Notes: generated by a model not told the origin, from the sequence alone. 64,000 nt of DNA from Conchocele bisecta (GCA_029237695.1 CM055275.1:8940899-9004898); one strand, 5' to 3'. Shown: positions 33,105 through 45,397, numbered from the stretch's first letter. Translations and numbers: made by a program.

Positions 33105-34106
33105 TCAGCACTCTACATTGAGGTAGAACTCGTCCTCCCCGTCATCCAGCTCGTCAATCCTTGCCTGCTGGCTGGCGTTGAGCAAGTCGCTGGCGTTGAG
33201 CAAGTCGTCGTCGTTGTGGTCTCGGAACAGCGTCCGTTTTAGGGCGGATGGTTGTCGCACGAATGCACGTTTCCCGCGCGCGTGCTTCACTGGCGCCATT
33301 AGCGCGTTGTCGTGATCGACGCCATCCTCCCACAGAACGGGCGACGATCCAGCCGGCGTCTTCTTTGGCACCACGCCGCCTTGAGCGTGTCTCTTACGGT
33401 TGTTGATAGGCGGGTCTCCAATCAATGCCGCCGTTGCACCGCTAGACCCACCGCCACGACCACCGCCACCACCACCTCTTCGTGCAGGGGGACCTGAGAT
33501 ATAGTTTATTAGAGTCTCATCAATACACATGGAACACATATTTACAATACTCAAACGTTACAACCTGTATATTGTCATTCTGAATAGAATTATAGGAGAC
33601 TATTTCATATTTATCACATACTAAGCATTCTGGCAGTCGTGCCATATAAGAAAAGGACATTCAATAAACATTGGGGTCGTGGTCGCCACCGTGCTAAAAA
33701 TAACACGACTAAAGGATCGATGGCGACAGCAACTTCCATCCATTAATTTCGTTTTGACAATGTCATGTATGCAACTAATTAATCATGACATCTATAAATA
33801 TAATGCTGTTGAAATGATTTTACTACAAATAAATAATATGTAATATAGGAACGTACCTGTAGGACCTGTAGACGGCCCTGCGTCGTCCGAGTTCCCCGCA
33901 GTCTCGTCGGCGAACAGAACAGTGGCGTCCGCGATCGCGTTGGATAGTACGCCCTCTAGAGTTCTCAGTTCATCCAAATTCAGCGTCACGCTCTTGTTGC
34001 GTATCAGGTCGTGGAAGTGACCGTACACTCTCCCTCCAAATAGATTCAACGTTAAAGTTGTTTTGTTCGAAAGTTCGACTTTCTGTGATGGAGAACTCAG
34101 CGCCAT
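33105..34106 (-). CDS. PC4-like ssDNA-binding protein with acidic tail, copy 2 (two exons)
   Basis: Exon 1 (33,857-34,106) encodes the PC4-like domain (VELSNKTTLTLNLFGGRVYG, then KSVTLNLDELRTL). Exon 2 (33,105-33,493) encodes a Gly-rich linker, a basic KKTPAGSSPVLWEDG segment and the C-terminus DDGEDEFYLNVEC. The intron (33,494-33,856) has a GTACGT donor and a TATATCTCAG acceptor; it is absent from copy 1. The PC4 fold binds single-stranded DNA. An acidic tail with an aromatic residue is the rule in replicative SSBs of several viruses and phages, where it contacts the polymerase. That role is inferred here. Both exons are open and in phase; this is the best-preserved gene of the element. A LINE abuts 130 bp upstream of the start. 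Confidence 0.65.
33494..33856 (-). other. Intron present only in PC4-like copy 2
   Basis: 363 bp, flanked by CAG|GT at both ends, inserted at a site where copy 1 reads continuously (CCTGCAGGTCC). AT-rich with no recognised gene. Confidence 0.7.
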
Positions 34107-34235
34107 TATTGATTTGTTATATGTTTATATGTAAATGCCTGCGTGTTGTCGTCGGTTGTGATAATCAAGAGTGATGTCTATTTGGAACTGGGCGACATAT
34201 TTATTATACAGAGACACCATCTATGATTCGATCCC

Positions 34236-37200
34236 TACAAACAAACCCAGGAAAGGGTCTGATGACCCTGAATCGCAGAAAGGGTCTGATGACCCTGGAT
34301 CGCAGAAAGGGACAGACGGCCCCATTCCACTGAAGAACAGCTTTGAGTCGTTGGACTCGATGGAGACTGAAGAGTCTTCTGACACTCCAACTGCCAAACC
34401 TGTTCCACCCCGCAAACCCATACTTCCACCTACATAAAACATGGATACTATTATCCAATGGAACTGTCGAGGAATTAAAGCAAATCGTGATGAATTAACA
34501 ATTGTATTAACTCAACACAACCCCATTGCTGTTTGTCTTCAGGAAACATTCCTGAAAGTTGACGATACATTTTCTTTTAAATCACATGCATTATACAATA
34601 AGTGTTCAGATAACGCTGAACGCGCATCTGGTGGAGTCTCAATCCTCGTTAATTTGAGCACCCCACATAGTCTCGTGAATCTTGACACTAATCTTCAGGC
34701 TGTGGCCGTTAGTGTTACGATGCACAAGACTATTACGTCATGTTCTATCTACATTCCACCATCTGCAGTCCTGTTAAAATCAGAACTAGGTAATCTTGTC
34801 TCTCAGCTCCCTTCACCTTTCATTCTCCTTGGCGATTTTAATGGACATAACATGCTTTGGGGTTGTAAAGGCACAAACAAAAAGGGGGAACTTATTGAAA
34901 ATTTTCTTTCCGATCACAATCTCAGCATTTTTAACGATAAATCGAGCACATATTTACATCCCGCAACCGGTTCATATTCCTCTCTGGATTTAACTCTGTG
35001 TCATCCTTCTCTGTATTTAGACTTTACGTGGAAAGTTGGTGACGACCTATGTGGGAGTGACCACTTTCCTGTCTTCTTGCAGAGTAATGGACCACCATCC
35101 ACTGACAGAGTCCAGAGGTGGAAATTACATAAAGCCGATTGGGACACATTTCGCAATATGTGCATGATTGAACTAGATTTTGATCGTTTTCGAGATGCGG
35201 AATATCCACTAGAACACTACGTTTCCCTTTTACACGATATTGCAGAAAAGGCAATACTCAAAACCTCGGCAAAGCCCAAACGTGTCAATAAACCATGGTT
35301 TGACGAAGAATGCAAAGAGGCAATGACTGCTCGTAAGCAGTCTATTCGTCAAATCAATAATAACGCAACAGCAGATAATTTAAATGCTCATAGAATTTTT
35401 AGAGCGAAAGCTCGACGCACAATTAAAGCTAGGAAGAGAAAGACTTGGAGATTTTTTGTCTCCAAGTTGAATTCGCGATCTAAAATGAAAACAACATGGG
35501 ACATGATTCGTAAGATAAACGGTAAAGGTAAATCAACTTCTATCAATCACCTCAACAAAGCAGGACATAAAGTATCTTCCAAAACAGACATTTCAAACAC
35601 ACTAGCAGATACCTTCTCCAAGAACTCCTCATGTAATAACTATTCTGAGGAGTTCTTGAAGGTGAAATCTGAGCAAGAGAAAACTAAACTTAATTTTAAT
35701 TCAGACAATTCAGAACATTACAACGCTCATTTCTCTATGAGGGAATTAAAAGCTTCCCTCGAGAAAGCACATGATACATCAGTAGGCCCTGATGATATCC
35801 ACTACCAACTGCTTAAACATTTAACTGAACACTCTTTAGACAACCTCCTTGAAATATTTAATACCATTTGGGAACAAGGCGTCTTTCCGCCTTCATGGCG
35901 GGAAGCTACAATCATACCTGTTCCCAAACCGGGCAAGGATCACACCGACCCATCAAGTTACCGTCCCATCGCACTTACTAGCTGCGTCTGTAAAACCATG
36001 GAACGAATGATTAACGACAGGCTTGTCTGGTTTCTGGAATCCAATGGACTGATATCTGAGTATCAATCTGGATTCCGTCGCCAGAGAAGCACTGCCGATA
36101 ATCTGATTAGACTTGAAGCATTCATTCGAGACGGTTTGTTAACAATGAGCATATAGTTGCCATATTTTTTGACCTAGAAAAGGCATATGACACGACGTGG
36201 AAGTATGGGATTATGAAGGACCTTCATGACCTTGGTCTGAAGGGTCATCTCCCTGATTTTATTTCTAATTTTTTGAAAGACAGACAATTCCAAGTCCGAG
36301 TCGGTACAACCCTTTCTGATCCCCATGAACAGGAAATGGGTGTACCTCAGGGAAGTATATTGTCTGTTACCCTTTTTAGCATTAAACTGAATAATATTGT
36401 AAAATGCCTGCAACCAGGTGTTGACTGTTCTTTATATGTCGATGATTTTTTAATATGTTACAAATCAAAGAACATGCATACTATTGAGCGCCAGTTACAA
36501 CTGAGCCTCAATAGAATAAACAAGTGGACCACAGAAAACGGCTTTAAGTTTTCGAAATCTAAAACTAACTGCATGCATTTTTGCAAAAGACGCGGTCTTC
36601 ACCCTGATCCCGAACTTAAACTGGGAACACATCCCATCCCAGTTGTTCGGGAGCAGAAATTTCTTGGTTTTATCTTTGATCCTAAACTCACTTTTAAACC
36701 CCATTTACGATACTTGAAAGCTAAATGCCAGAAAGCACTCAACTTAATGCGAGTGGTAGCAAATCATGACTGGGGTGCAGACCGAAAGGTGCTTCACCGC
36801 CTTTACATCGCACATGTTGGCTCAAAACTAGACTGCGGATGCACTGTATATGGGTCTGCCAGTAAATCCGATCTTCGGACGCTCGATCCAATACATCACC
36901 AAGGCTTACGACTCTGCCTGGGTGCATTCCGTACGTCTAACGCACAGAGCTTATATGCCGAAGCAAATGAACCTTCTCTCCACGACAGACGCACCAAATT
37001 ATCTTTGCAATACGCCACTGAACTACATTCCAATCCATCTAATCCAGCTTATAACACTGTCTTTCATCGAACTACAGATGCTGTATTCGATAAGAAACCA
37101 AGCTTCAAGCCACCATTCGGCAAGAGAATGGATCCTTTGATACACGATGCTGGCTTGGATCTGGATCACATTGCCAAATACGCTGTTCCAGATACTCCAC

Positions 37201-38350
37201 CGTGGCAGTTGGAGCAGCCCAAGGTGATCTTCGATATTAGTCAGCACACGAAAGCAACAACTGATCCATCCATTTTTAAATCACTTTTTCTTGAGGTTAA
37301 AGACAGATACAATACGTACACTCCGCTTTTTACTGATGGCTCAAAGATCGGGGACCGGGTAGCATCTGCTGCCGCTGTCCCCGAGGGAGATCTTCAATCC
37401 AGACTCCCAGACAAATCTTCGATATTTTCTGCGGAATTGAGGGCGATTTTACTTGCTCTTGATTTCGCGAAAATATCTTGGAGAAAGCAATTCATTTTAT
37501 TTTCCGATTCATTATCTTCACTACAAGCTTTGTACAACATGAAGCTTGAACATCCACTTATCCGCCAAATCATGGAGCTACACCTATTTTATTTTACTTT
37601 CGTCTGGCAAGGACATTATTTTTTGTTGGCTACCCAGTCATACTGGTATCAAGGGCAATGACAGGGCAGATAGTGCTGCCAAGGCCGCCCTGGATCTACC
37701 AACTTCTCATTTTCCTGTTTGCTGTCATGATTTTAAATCATCCATCAACTCATTCATCTCCGATACAATGCAGATCCAGTGGGATCTGCTCACAGATAAT
37801 AAACTTCATGCTGTGAAACCGACTCTGGGCGAATGGACTCCTGGCTACAGACATGTACGCCGGGATGAAGTTGTCCTTAGTCGATTGCGCATTGGACATA
37901 CACGACTAACGCATTCGTATATTGCTCAAAGGTGAGCCGCGTCCATGGTGTATTCCATGCCACAGCGCATTTACCGTGCAACACATCCTACTGACCTGTA
38001 TCGATTTTGCCGATATTCGAGGCAAACACTTCAATGTTACTTCACTTGCGGAGCTATTCCAGGTGGAGAACATTGAAGGTTTGCTTCATTTTCTACATGA
38101 AACTAACTTGTATCGGAAAATTTAATTTTATCATTGTATACATGTTTCTCATTATTATACTTTTATAATTCTATACACGTTGTTCTTTTATATTGTTTAT
38201 CATATTAATATTTTTACCTTATCATCTGATTGATTATCACATGTAACATACTATTTTACTATTCTTTTTATTCTTCATCTACATTGCTTGGCCCTAAATG
38301 ATACTCTTTTGTGTTGATGGGCCGTTGAGCACCATTCCATTCCATTCCAT
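34236..38350 (+). mobile_element. LINE copy L14 (nearly full ORF2)
   Basis: Begins in the last part of ORF1, where a 9-residue repeat (KGSDDPGSQ) is present twice, then has the complete ORF2 region and 3' end. It inserted 130 bp upstream of the PC4-like gene, at the point where the polymerase gene would start in copy 1. No target duplication is identified. Confidence 0.92.
34441..37935 (+). pseudogene. LINE ORF2: EEP endonuclease, RT, RNase H (L14)
   Basis: ORF2 starts at the ATG 34,441. Residues 1-225 are an apurinic-like endonuclease (IQWNCRGIKANRDEL, CLQETF, LLGDFNGHN, GSDHFPVF), which nicks target DNA. RT follows (GVPQGSILS, YVDDFL), then RNase H and the zinc-like C-terminus (CHSAFTVQHILL, in the frame at 37,922-38,125). 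Two frameshifts inactivate it: one missing base near 36,134, before RT motif A, and a 4 bp change near 37,583 in RNase H. Otherwise it is very close to L13, which suggests recent activity of the family. Total length would be about 1,220 residues. Confidence 0.92.
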
Positions 38351-38352
38351 TC

Positions 38353-38795
38353 CAGTGGGATCTGCTCACATATAATAAACTTCATGCTGTGAAACCGACT
38401 CTGGGCGAATGGACTCCTGGCTACAGACATGTGCGCCGGGATGAAGTTGTCCTTAGTCGATTGCGCATTGGACATACACGACTAACGCATTCGTATATGC
38501 TCAAAGGTGAGCTGCGTCCATGGTGTATTCCATGCCACAGCGCATTTACCGTGCAACACATCCTACTGGACTGTATCGATTTTGCCGATATTCGAGGCAA
38601 ACACTTCAGTGTTACTTCACTTGCGGAGCTATTCCAGGTGGAGAACATTGAAGGTTTGCTTCACTTTCTACATGAAACTAACTTGTATTGGAAAATTTAA
38701 TTTTATCATTGTATACATGTTTCTCATTTCTATAATTTTATAATTCTATACACGTTTTTCATTTATATTGTTTATCATATTAATATGTTTTACCT
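38353..38795 (+). mobile_element. LINE fragment L15 (3' UTR interrupted)
   Basis: Starts at L14's ATTCC tail with the end of ORF2 (zinc-like region open at 38,389-38,700) and is cut within the 3' UTR at about 38,795, where simple-repeat and satellite DNA begin. Confidence 0.8.
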
Positions 38796-40534
38796 ATCAT
38801 CGGGCGGGCGGGCGGGCGGGCGGGCGGGCGGCGTCCACAATCAATGTTAAGTTTTCGTGTTTGAGTCTATTTCTTTGTTACTGTACCACCTAGGACCACC
38901 AAACTTTCACAGCTTCATAATCAATGGGTGCCCACCACATATCACTATCCAACATGTTACTTTTTTTTTATTTTTTTTATCTTGACCCATTTTTTCCGCG
39001 TAGTCGACTTAACCATTTTCAATGTTAAGTTTTCGCGTTTACAATGTTAAGTTTTCGTGTTTAAGTCCATTTCTTTACTACTGTACCACCTAGGACCACC
39101 AAACTTTCACAGCTTCATAATCAAGGGGTGCCCACCACATATCACTATCCAACATGTTACTTTTTTTTTAACTTCACCCATTTTTTCCGCGCAGTCGACT
39201 TAGCCATTTTCAATGTTAAGTTTTCGCGTTTACAATGTTAAGTTTTCGTGTTTAAGTCCATTTCTTTGGTACTGTACCACCTAGGACCACCAAACTTTCA
39301 CAGCTTTATAACCAAGGGGTGCCTACCACATACAACTATCCAACATGTGACCATTTTTTTACCTTCACCTATTATTTCTACGTAATTGACTTAGCCATTT
39401 TCAACGTTAACTTTTTAACGTACGTCTGGTTAAAGTTTTTTGGTTAAAACTTTTTCGTTGTACTATATCTCTGCAACTGCTTCGCCCATTATCTTGAAAC
39501 TTCACATGGGTGTTTATCATCATCCATATTTTCATTCTAACCCCCAACCGTGCGGCCCCTGTGCCCAATGTCAAGGTCAAATTACTTTGATTTTTTTTTG
39601 TTGTTAAAGTTTTTTTCGTGTACTATCTCTGCAACTGCTTCACCCAATACCTTGATACTTCACATGGGTGTTTATCATCATTGTCGCACCTGCTTGCGGA
39701 AAGCGCGATCCTGTGTCCAATGTCAAGGTCAAATTACTTTGATTGTTTTTTTTGTTAAAGTTTTTTCGTGTACTATATCTCTGCAACTGCTTCACCCAAT
39801 ACCTTCATACTTCACATGGGTGTTTATCATCATTGTCGCACCTGCTTGCGAAAGCGCGATCTGTGCCCAATGTCAAGGTCAAATTACTTTGAATTTTTTT
39901 TGTGAAAGTTTTTTCGTGTACTATATCTCTGCAACTGCTTCACCCAATACCTTCATACTTCACATGGGTGTTTATCATCATTGTTGCACCTGCTTGCGGA
40001 AAGCGCGATCCTGTGCCCAATGTCAAGGTCAAATTACTTTGAATCTTTTTGTGAAAGTTTTTTCGTGTACTATATCTCTGCAACTGCTTCACCCAATACC
40101 TTCATACTTCACATGGGTGTTTATCATCATTGTCGCACCTGCTTGCGGAAAGCGCGATCCTGTGCCGTATGTCAAGTTGAAATTACTTTAACAATTTTTG
40201 TTAAAGTTTTTTCGTGTACTATATCTCTGCAACTGCTTCACCCAATACCTTGATACTTCATATGGGTGTTTATCATCATTGTCACACCTGCTTGCGGAAA
40301 GCGCGATATCGTCGGCATTTTGGCATACGTCCGTCCGTTCGTCCGTGTGTCCGGTTAAAGTTTTTTGGTTAAAGTTTTTCCATCTACTATGTATATTTTT
40401 TTAGTGTCCATGCCTCGCCCCAAGGCGCGACATGCAGGTCACGGCCATCTAGTCTACAAAAAGTGGGTATAATTATGTTATCCAAGTGTCTATGCTTGGA
40501 AAAAACCTGGCCTTCGTGGCTTTGCCTTGTTTCT
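38796..40534. repeat. Simple repeat plus two tandem satellites
   Basis: (CGGG)n at 38,802-38,832. Three units of about 195 bp follow at 38,838-39,420 (each with TTCAATGTTAAGTTTTCG and CACCTAGGACCACCAAAC). Then come about six units of about 150 bp at 39,440-40,340 (CTCTGCAACTGCTTCACCCA, CACATGGGTGTTTATCATCA). The open frames here are repeat read-through. The two satellites share no obvious sequence. Confidence 0.85.
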
Positions 40535-41922
40535 TGTTCTATATATATATTGTTCATCATATTAATATTTTTACCCTAATCACATATTGCATACTATTTT
40601 ACTATTATTTTTATTCTTCATCTACATTGCTTGGCCCTAAATGATACTCTTTTGTGTTGATGGGCCGTTAAGCACCATTCCATTCCATTCTCTAATTTTA
40701 TAATTATATACACGTTTATCATTTATATTGTTCATTATATTAATATTCTTACCTTAATCACATCTAGCATACTATTTTACTATTATTTTTATTCTTCATT
40801 TACATTGCTTGGCCCTAAATGATACTCTTTTGTGTTGATGGGCCGTTAAGCACCATTCCATTCCATTCCATTCCATTCCATTTTCTTGAGGTTAAAGACA
40901 GATACAATACGTACACTGCGCTTTTTACTGATGGCTCAAAGATCGGGGACCGGGTAGCATCTGCTGCCGCTGTCCCCGAGGGAGATCTTCAATCCAGACT
41001 CCCAGACAAATCGTCCATATTTTCTGCGGAATTGAGGGCGATTTTACTTGCTCTTGATTTCGCGAAAATATCTTGGGAGAAAGCAATTCATTTTATTTTC
41101 CGATTTATTATCTTCGCTACAAGCTTTGTACAACATGAAGCTTGAACATCCACTTATCCGCCAAATCATGGAGCTACACCATATTTTACTATTTTTTGTT
41201 GGCTACCCAGTCATACTGGTATCAAGGGCAATGACACGGCAGATATTGCTGCCAAGGCCGCCCTGGATCTACCAACTTCTCATTTTTATGTTTGCTATCA
41301 TGATTTTAAATCATCCATCAACTCATTCATCTCCGATACAATGCAGATCCAGTGGGATCAGCTCACAGATAATAAACTTCATGCTGTGAAACCGACTCTG
41401 GGCGAATGGACTCCTGGCTACAGACATGTACGCCGGGATGAAGTTGTCCTTAGTCGATTGCGCATTGGACATACACGACTAACGCATTCGTATATGCTCA
41501 AAGGTGAGCCGCGTCCATGGTGTATTCCATGCCACAGCGCATTTACCGTGCAACACATCCTACTGGACTGTATCGATTTTGCCGATATTCGAGGCAAACA
41601 CTTCAATGTTACTTCACTTGCGGAGCTATTCCAGGTGGAGAACATTGAAGGTTTGCTTCACTTTCTACATGAAACTAACTTGTATCGGAAAATTTAATTT
41701 TATCATTGTATACATGTTTCTCATTATTATACTTTTATAATTCTATACACGTTGTTCATTTATATTATTTATCATATTAATATTTTTACCTTATCATCTG
41801 ATTGATTATTACATGTAACATACTATTTTACTATTCTTTTTATTCTTCATCTACATTGCTTGGCCCTAAATGATACTCTTTTGTGTTGATGGGCCGTTAA
41901 GCACCATTCCATTCCATTCCAT
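40535..41922 (+). mobile_element. LINE fragments L16, L17 and L18 in tandem
   Basis: L16 (40,535-40,689) and L17 (40,690-40,882) are 3' UTR pieces; L18 (40,883-41,922) carries RNase H, the zinc-like region and the tail. Each starts directly in the ATTCC tail of the one before, and L17's tail is the longest ATTCC run here. L18 ends at the CCATT of the Polinton right repeat. Confidence 0.85.
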
Positions 41923-42198
41923 TGTCTATACTGTGTGCGAACTACATCTCATAATTCACAAATACACCCAGTTCCCATACTCCCTCAATCGATAATTGGC
42001 CAATTGACCCGCGCGCACTTTCGCACCTCGGCAATTATCTTTCTCACCTCGGCAATTATCTTTCGCACCTCCCTCAATTACGCCGCCAGGACCCCCCGCC
42101 TGCGCGAAACTGACCCGATCCGATCCGCCCGCAATATTTTCACTATATTCTTATACAATTATATCACTCACTTGGACCTCCCGCAAACCACCACTACT
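41923..42198 (-). repeat. Right terminal inverted repeat of the Polinton-like element
   Basis: Inverted partner of 22,807-23,075, ending CCACCACTACT at 42,198, followed by the target duplication GACACC. Confidence 0.9.
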
Positions 42199-42204
42199 GA
42201 CACC

Positions 42205-44895
42205 CCTCATTACTATTGTAACCTGCCACTATTAATTGCTCCTTTTGGAATTTTGAGGAAATGCCCATAAACAGCCCACCTGGGTGGGCACTTGCCATTT
42301 CTACAGTTTGACACAAAAGGTGTGAGAGAAGGCTGACTAATACAATAGTCTGATGAGGATGACATTACCCTTGTGAATTCTATCTACATGTAGCAGCTGT
42401 TCTATTTGGTGTGCATAGGTAGAGGTTAATTATTTCATGCTGTAACGAGACAATTGCCAGTTTTGTTAACAACATCCTGAAAATGAGTTTTCAAATGCTA
42501 TATAATGCTAAATTCGCCTTAAATATATCTTCTTACTTACCTGATTCTAACACTCCAAATATTGTAGACAGACAGCAGGTGAATGGCTGTCACGAATCGT
42601 AGCCGACTATTTTCTTTATCATCCATTAATTGTAACACGGGTCACACAATACTAGTCTGGAGCACAATAATCGAATATTCTATTACAGACGATCGAATAG
42701 GTATTCGTGTGTGAAATATCGCTCCCGTGGAATAAACCACTGGAGAGAATAGCGCTTTATCCGAAACCATGCACGGACCACCATTATTGGATTTTGCACT
42801 GGTTATATCTGGGTGATCTACACTGTTTATGCAGACTTGGATGCTAGCCTAATTACCTAGTAGGTCATATCTACTTATGACTGAAGTATCTCGGATTAAT
42901 TCACCAGATATCTCGCGAGCTAGACTGACTGCTAGAACATTAGTCTGCTTACGCAAAATTGTAAGCCAAATGTTGGCACATAAGTTTTACATCGACAGGC
43001 AGACTACATGAGGATAGTCGTGCACTAGGGTGGGGTGGGGGTATATATTTGATTTAGCAGCATATACTATCAGTCGGAAACTCAATTACATTCTTGTGAC
43101 ACATTGGATCGCAAGCTTTCACTGATAATTGGTGAGTAAATATGTTTTAATTACTTTCTAATGCTGCTATTTAAGTCTGAATCTTGCCAAGACCGGAAAT
43201 TCTACGCATCGTTATCGTATCCTCGATAATACTGCACTATTTAATTTATCCGAGTTATTTGGACCCGTTTCGACCAAACGCTTGGTCAATAAAAGCCGTA
43301 TGGCATGTATCCGCTGATGTAGATTATCTCCCTTAATCAAATCTTATTGATTTCATTAATTCGTCGTGTTTACGTGTAAATGATAACGATTACAGGACTG
43401 GAATGTGGGAGCATTCCGTGAGTATTGTAATGGCATATTATTCTCATGTGTTTTGTTGCATGTCACTCTGACTAATTGCATTATCAATGTATTGTATTTG
43501 TAAACGAAGGGCGAACTCATTGACATGTTCACTAACATTAGCTATGCATTTTATATTGCGATTAAGTCCAATATCAGTTCTGCGCCCTGTACATGTACAA
43601 CACATGAGAATATTGCCAATTGTAACATGTCACAATTGTAACGTGAATCTTCTGGACGACTTTCATTACTCTATGGGGGACACATGCAAACTCCTAACCC
43701 AGTCGTCTGTACATTCATTAAGTCATATACGTTCACAGTGTATTGTAAATATTGTAAATGCTATTGCGACCAGGATAGACCAGATCAGACAGTTCTGCTC
43801 TAAATGCACTGATTTATACGTCAGTAAGCTGCAATAAGGACATGATGTGAAGTATAATGTATTCCAATCACTGACGCTTTGGGTCAGCCTGTGGAATCCT
43901 AGTCTGATTAGAGTATACAGTGTTTATTATTAGTAATGTAATACTGTGAGTCTGCACAGGAAAATACTTGGCACAGTTGCTCTTTATTAAGTTAGCGCAG
44001 TTGGCCACGGGCAGTCTGATCAGGGTAATGTCTTTCGTAATCAAATGTTTGTTTACTAATGGTAAATAAATGTGAATGACGTCTGTATTCACATGTACGG
44101 CTGTGAAGAGATATATCGTGTGGTACACTAGATATAGTGGCTGTTCATTAATGTGTTATATCGCATTTTCCGACTTAAGAATTCCACCAGCCTTCTTCTT
44201 CCAATTAGTGAAAATATCTTTGTGTACTTTGCAATGTATCATGTTTCATCATTGTAATATATGATGATGTTTAGTATTGCCATGCAATCATGATATTAAG
44301 TTCATGTGCACTACTGTGACTATTATTGAGACTATAACACGTTACATTCTGGTAACAGCACCGTTGGTGTTTTGTAGTCCCAGCCAGGCAGCCAGCCAGT
44401 CAGCAACGACCGACGGAACGTCCATACTTTGTGTATGCGTAGAACCAGTACGCAACACATATCTATTTATTCTGGAGTCCACAACACGACACCGTGTACC
44501 AGCAGGGACTGCTCCGCGTGGACCAAGGGCGTATTCGAGTGGGGCATCATTCCGGTGACGTCATTCCGTCCAAGGACGTGATGAATCGCTAAGGACGTTC
44601 ACCGATGTGTTATTGGCCCCATCCGCCCAAGTAGGCTTTGTATCTAATAGTTACAAGTAACTTTACGACGTCATTAGAACGTCACTCCCATCATAGCGGA
44701 AGCCGGAGTTAATTAATGGAACTATAACATTGGATCTTGATCCTGATCATGATGACGCATACTGTTGAACTATACCTACCTGTTACAGAGTCGTGGAGGT
44801 GCCTTGGTTGTGCAAGTGCCTGTGGCGGTGGCTACTAGGGGACGTTGTCCGTACTGATATTATCATCCATTGTTTGTGCATTTCATTTATGTATA
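42205..44895. other. No gene seen
   Basis: Right flank of the Polinton-like insertion. The short frames show no domain. A G-rich run lies at 43,027-43,041. Probably intergenic or intronic host DNA, less repeat-rich than its surroundings. Confidence 0.5.
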
Positions 44896-45397
44896 CAGAC
44901 ATGTACGCCGGGATGAAGCTGTCCTTAGTCGATTGCGCATTGGACATACACGACTAACGCATTCGTATATGCTCAAAGGTGAGCCGCGTCCATGGTTTAT
45001 TCCATGCCACAGCGCATTTACCGTGCAACACATCCTACTGGACTGTATCGACTTTGCCGATATTCGAGGCAAACACTTCAGTGTTACTTCACTTGCGGAG
45101 CTATTCCAGGTGGAGAACATTGAAGGTTTGCTTCACTTTCTACATGAAACTAACTTGTATCGGAAAATTTAATTTTATCATTGTATACATGTTTCTCATT
45201 ATTATACTTTTATAATTCTATACATGTTGTTCATTTATATTATTTATCATATTAATATTTTTACCTTTTCATCTGATTGATTATTACATGTAACATACTA
45301 TTTTACTATTCTTTTTATTCTTCATCTACATTGCTTGGCCCTAAATGATACTCTTTTGTGTTGATGGGCCGTTAAGCACCATTCCATTCCATTCCAT
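44896..45397 (+). mobile_element. LINE fragment L19
   Basis: The zinc-like C-terminus of ORF2 (open at 44,870-45,172), 3' UTR and tail. The tail is followed by 14 bp resembling the LINE itself (TTCACTTGCGGAGC) before unrelated sequence. Confidence 0.8.

Larger units (their letters stand above)
22807..42198. mobile_element. Polinton/Maverick-like element (19.4 kb, degraded)
   Basis: The two ends are inverted copies: 22,807-23,075 and 41,923-42,198, both beginning AGTAGTGGTGGTTTGCGGGA read inward. Immediately outside are GACACC (22,801-22,806) and GACACC (42,199-42,204). A 6 bp target duplication with AG-starting long inverted repeats is the Polinton signature. Inside, an rve integrase reads inward from the left end, and the cassette copy 2 (glycoprotein, F-box, PC4-like) lies on the minus strand; a polymerase B is known from cassette copy 1. 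LINEs L12-L18, satellite DNA and foldback repeats interrupt it. No capsid protein, packaging ATPase or maturation protease is seen. Confidence 0.85.

Noticed and set aside
38802..38832. Possible CRISPR-like regular repeat
   Set aside because: Simple (CGGG)n; no spacers, and the host is eukaryotic.
39550..40191. 213-residue plus-strand frame with hydrophobic repeats
   Set aside because: Read-through of the 150 bp satellite; the periodicity follows the DNA repeat and no start or context supports a gene.
22807..42198. The whole 19 kb as one intact virus genome
   Set aside because: Most of it is later LINE and satellite DNA. Integrase, F-box and glycoprotein genes are broken, polymerase B is missing from this copy and no capsid genes are seen.
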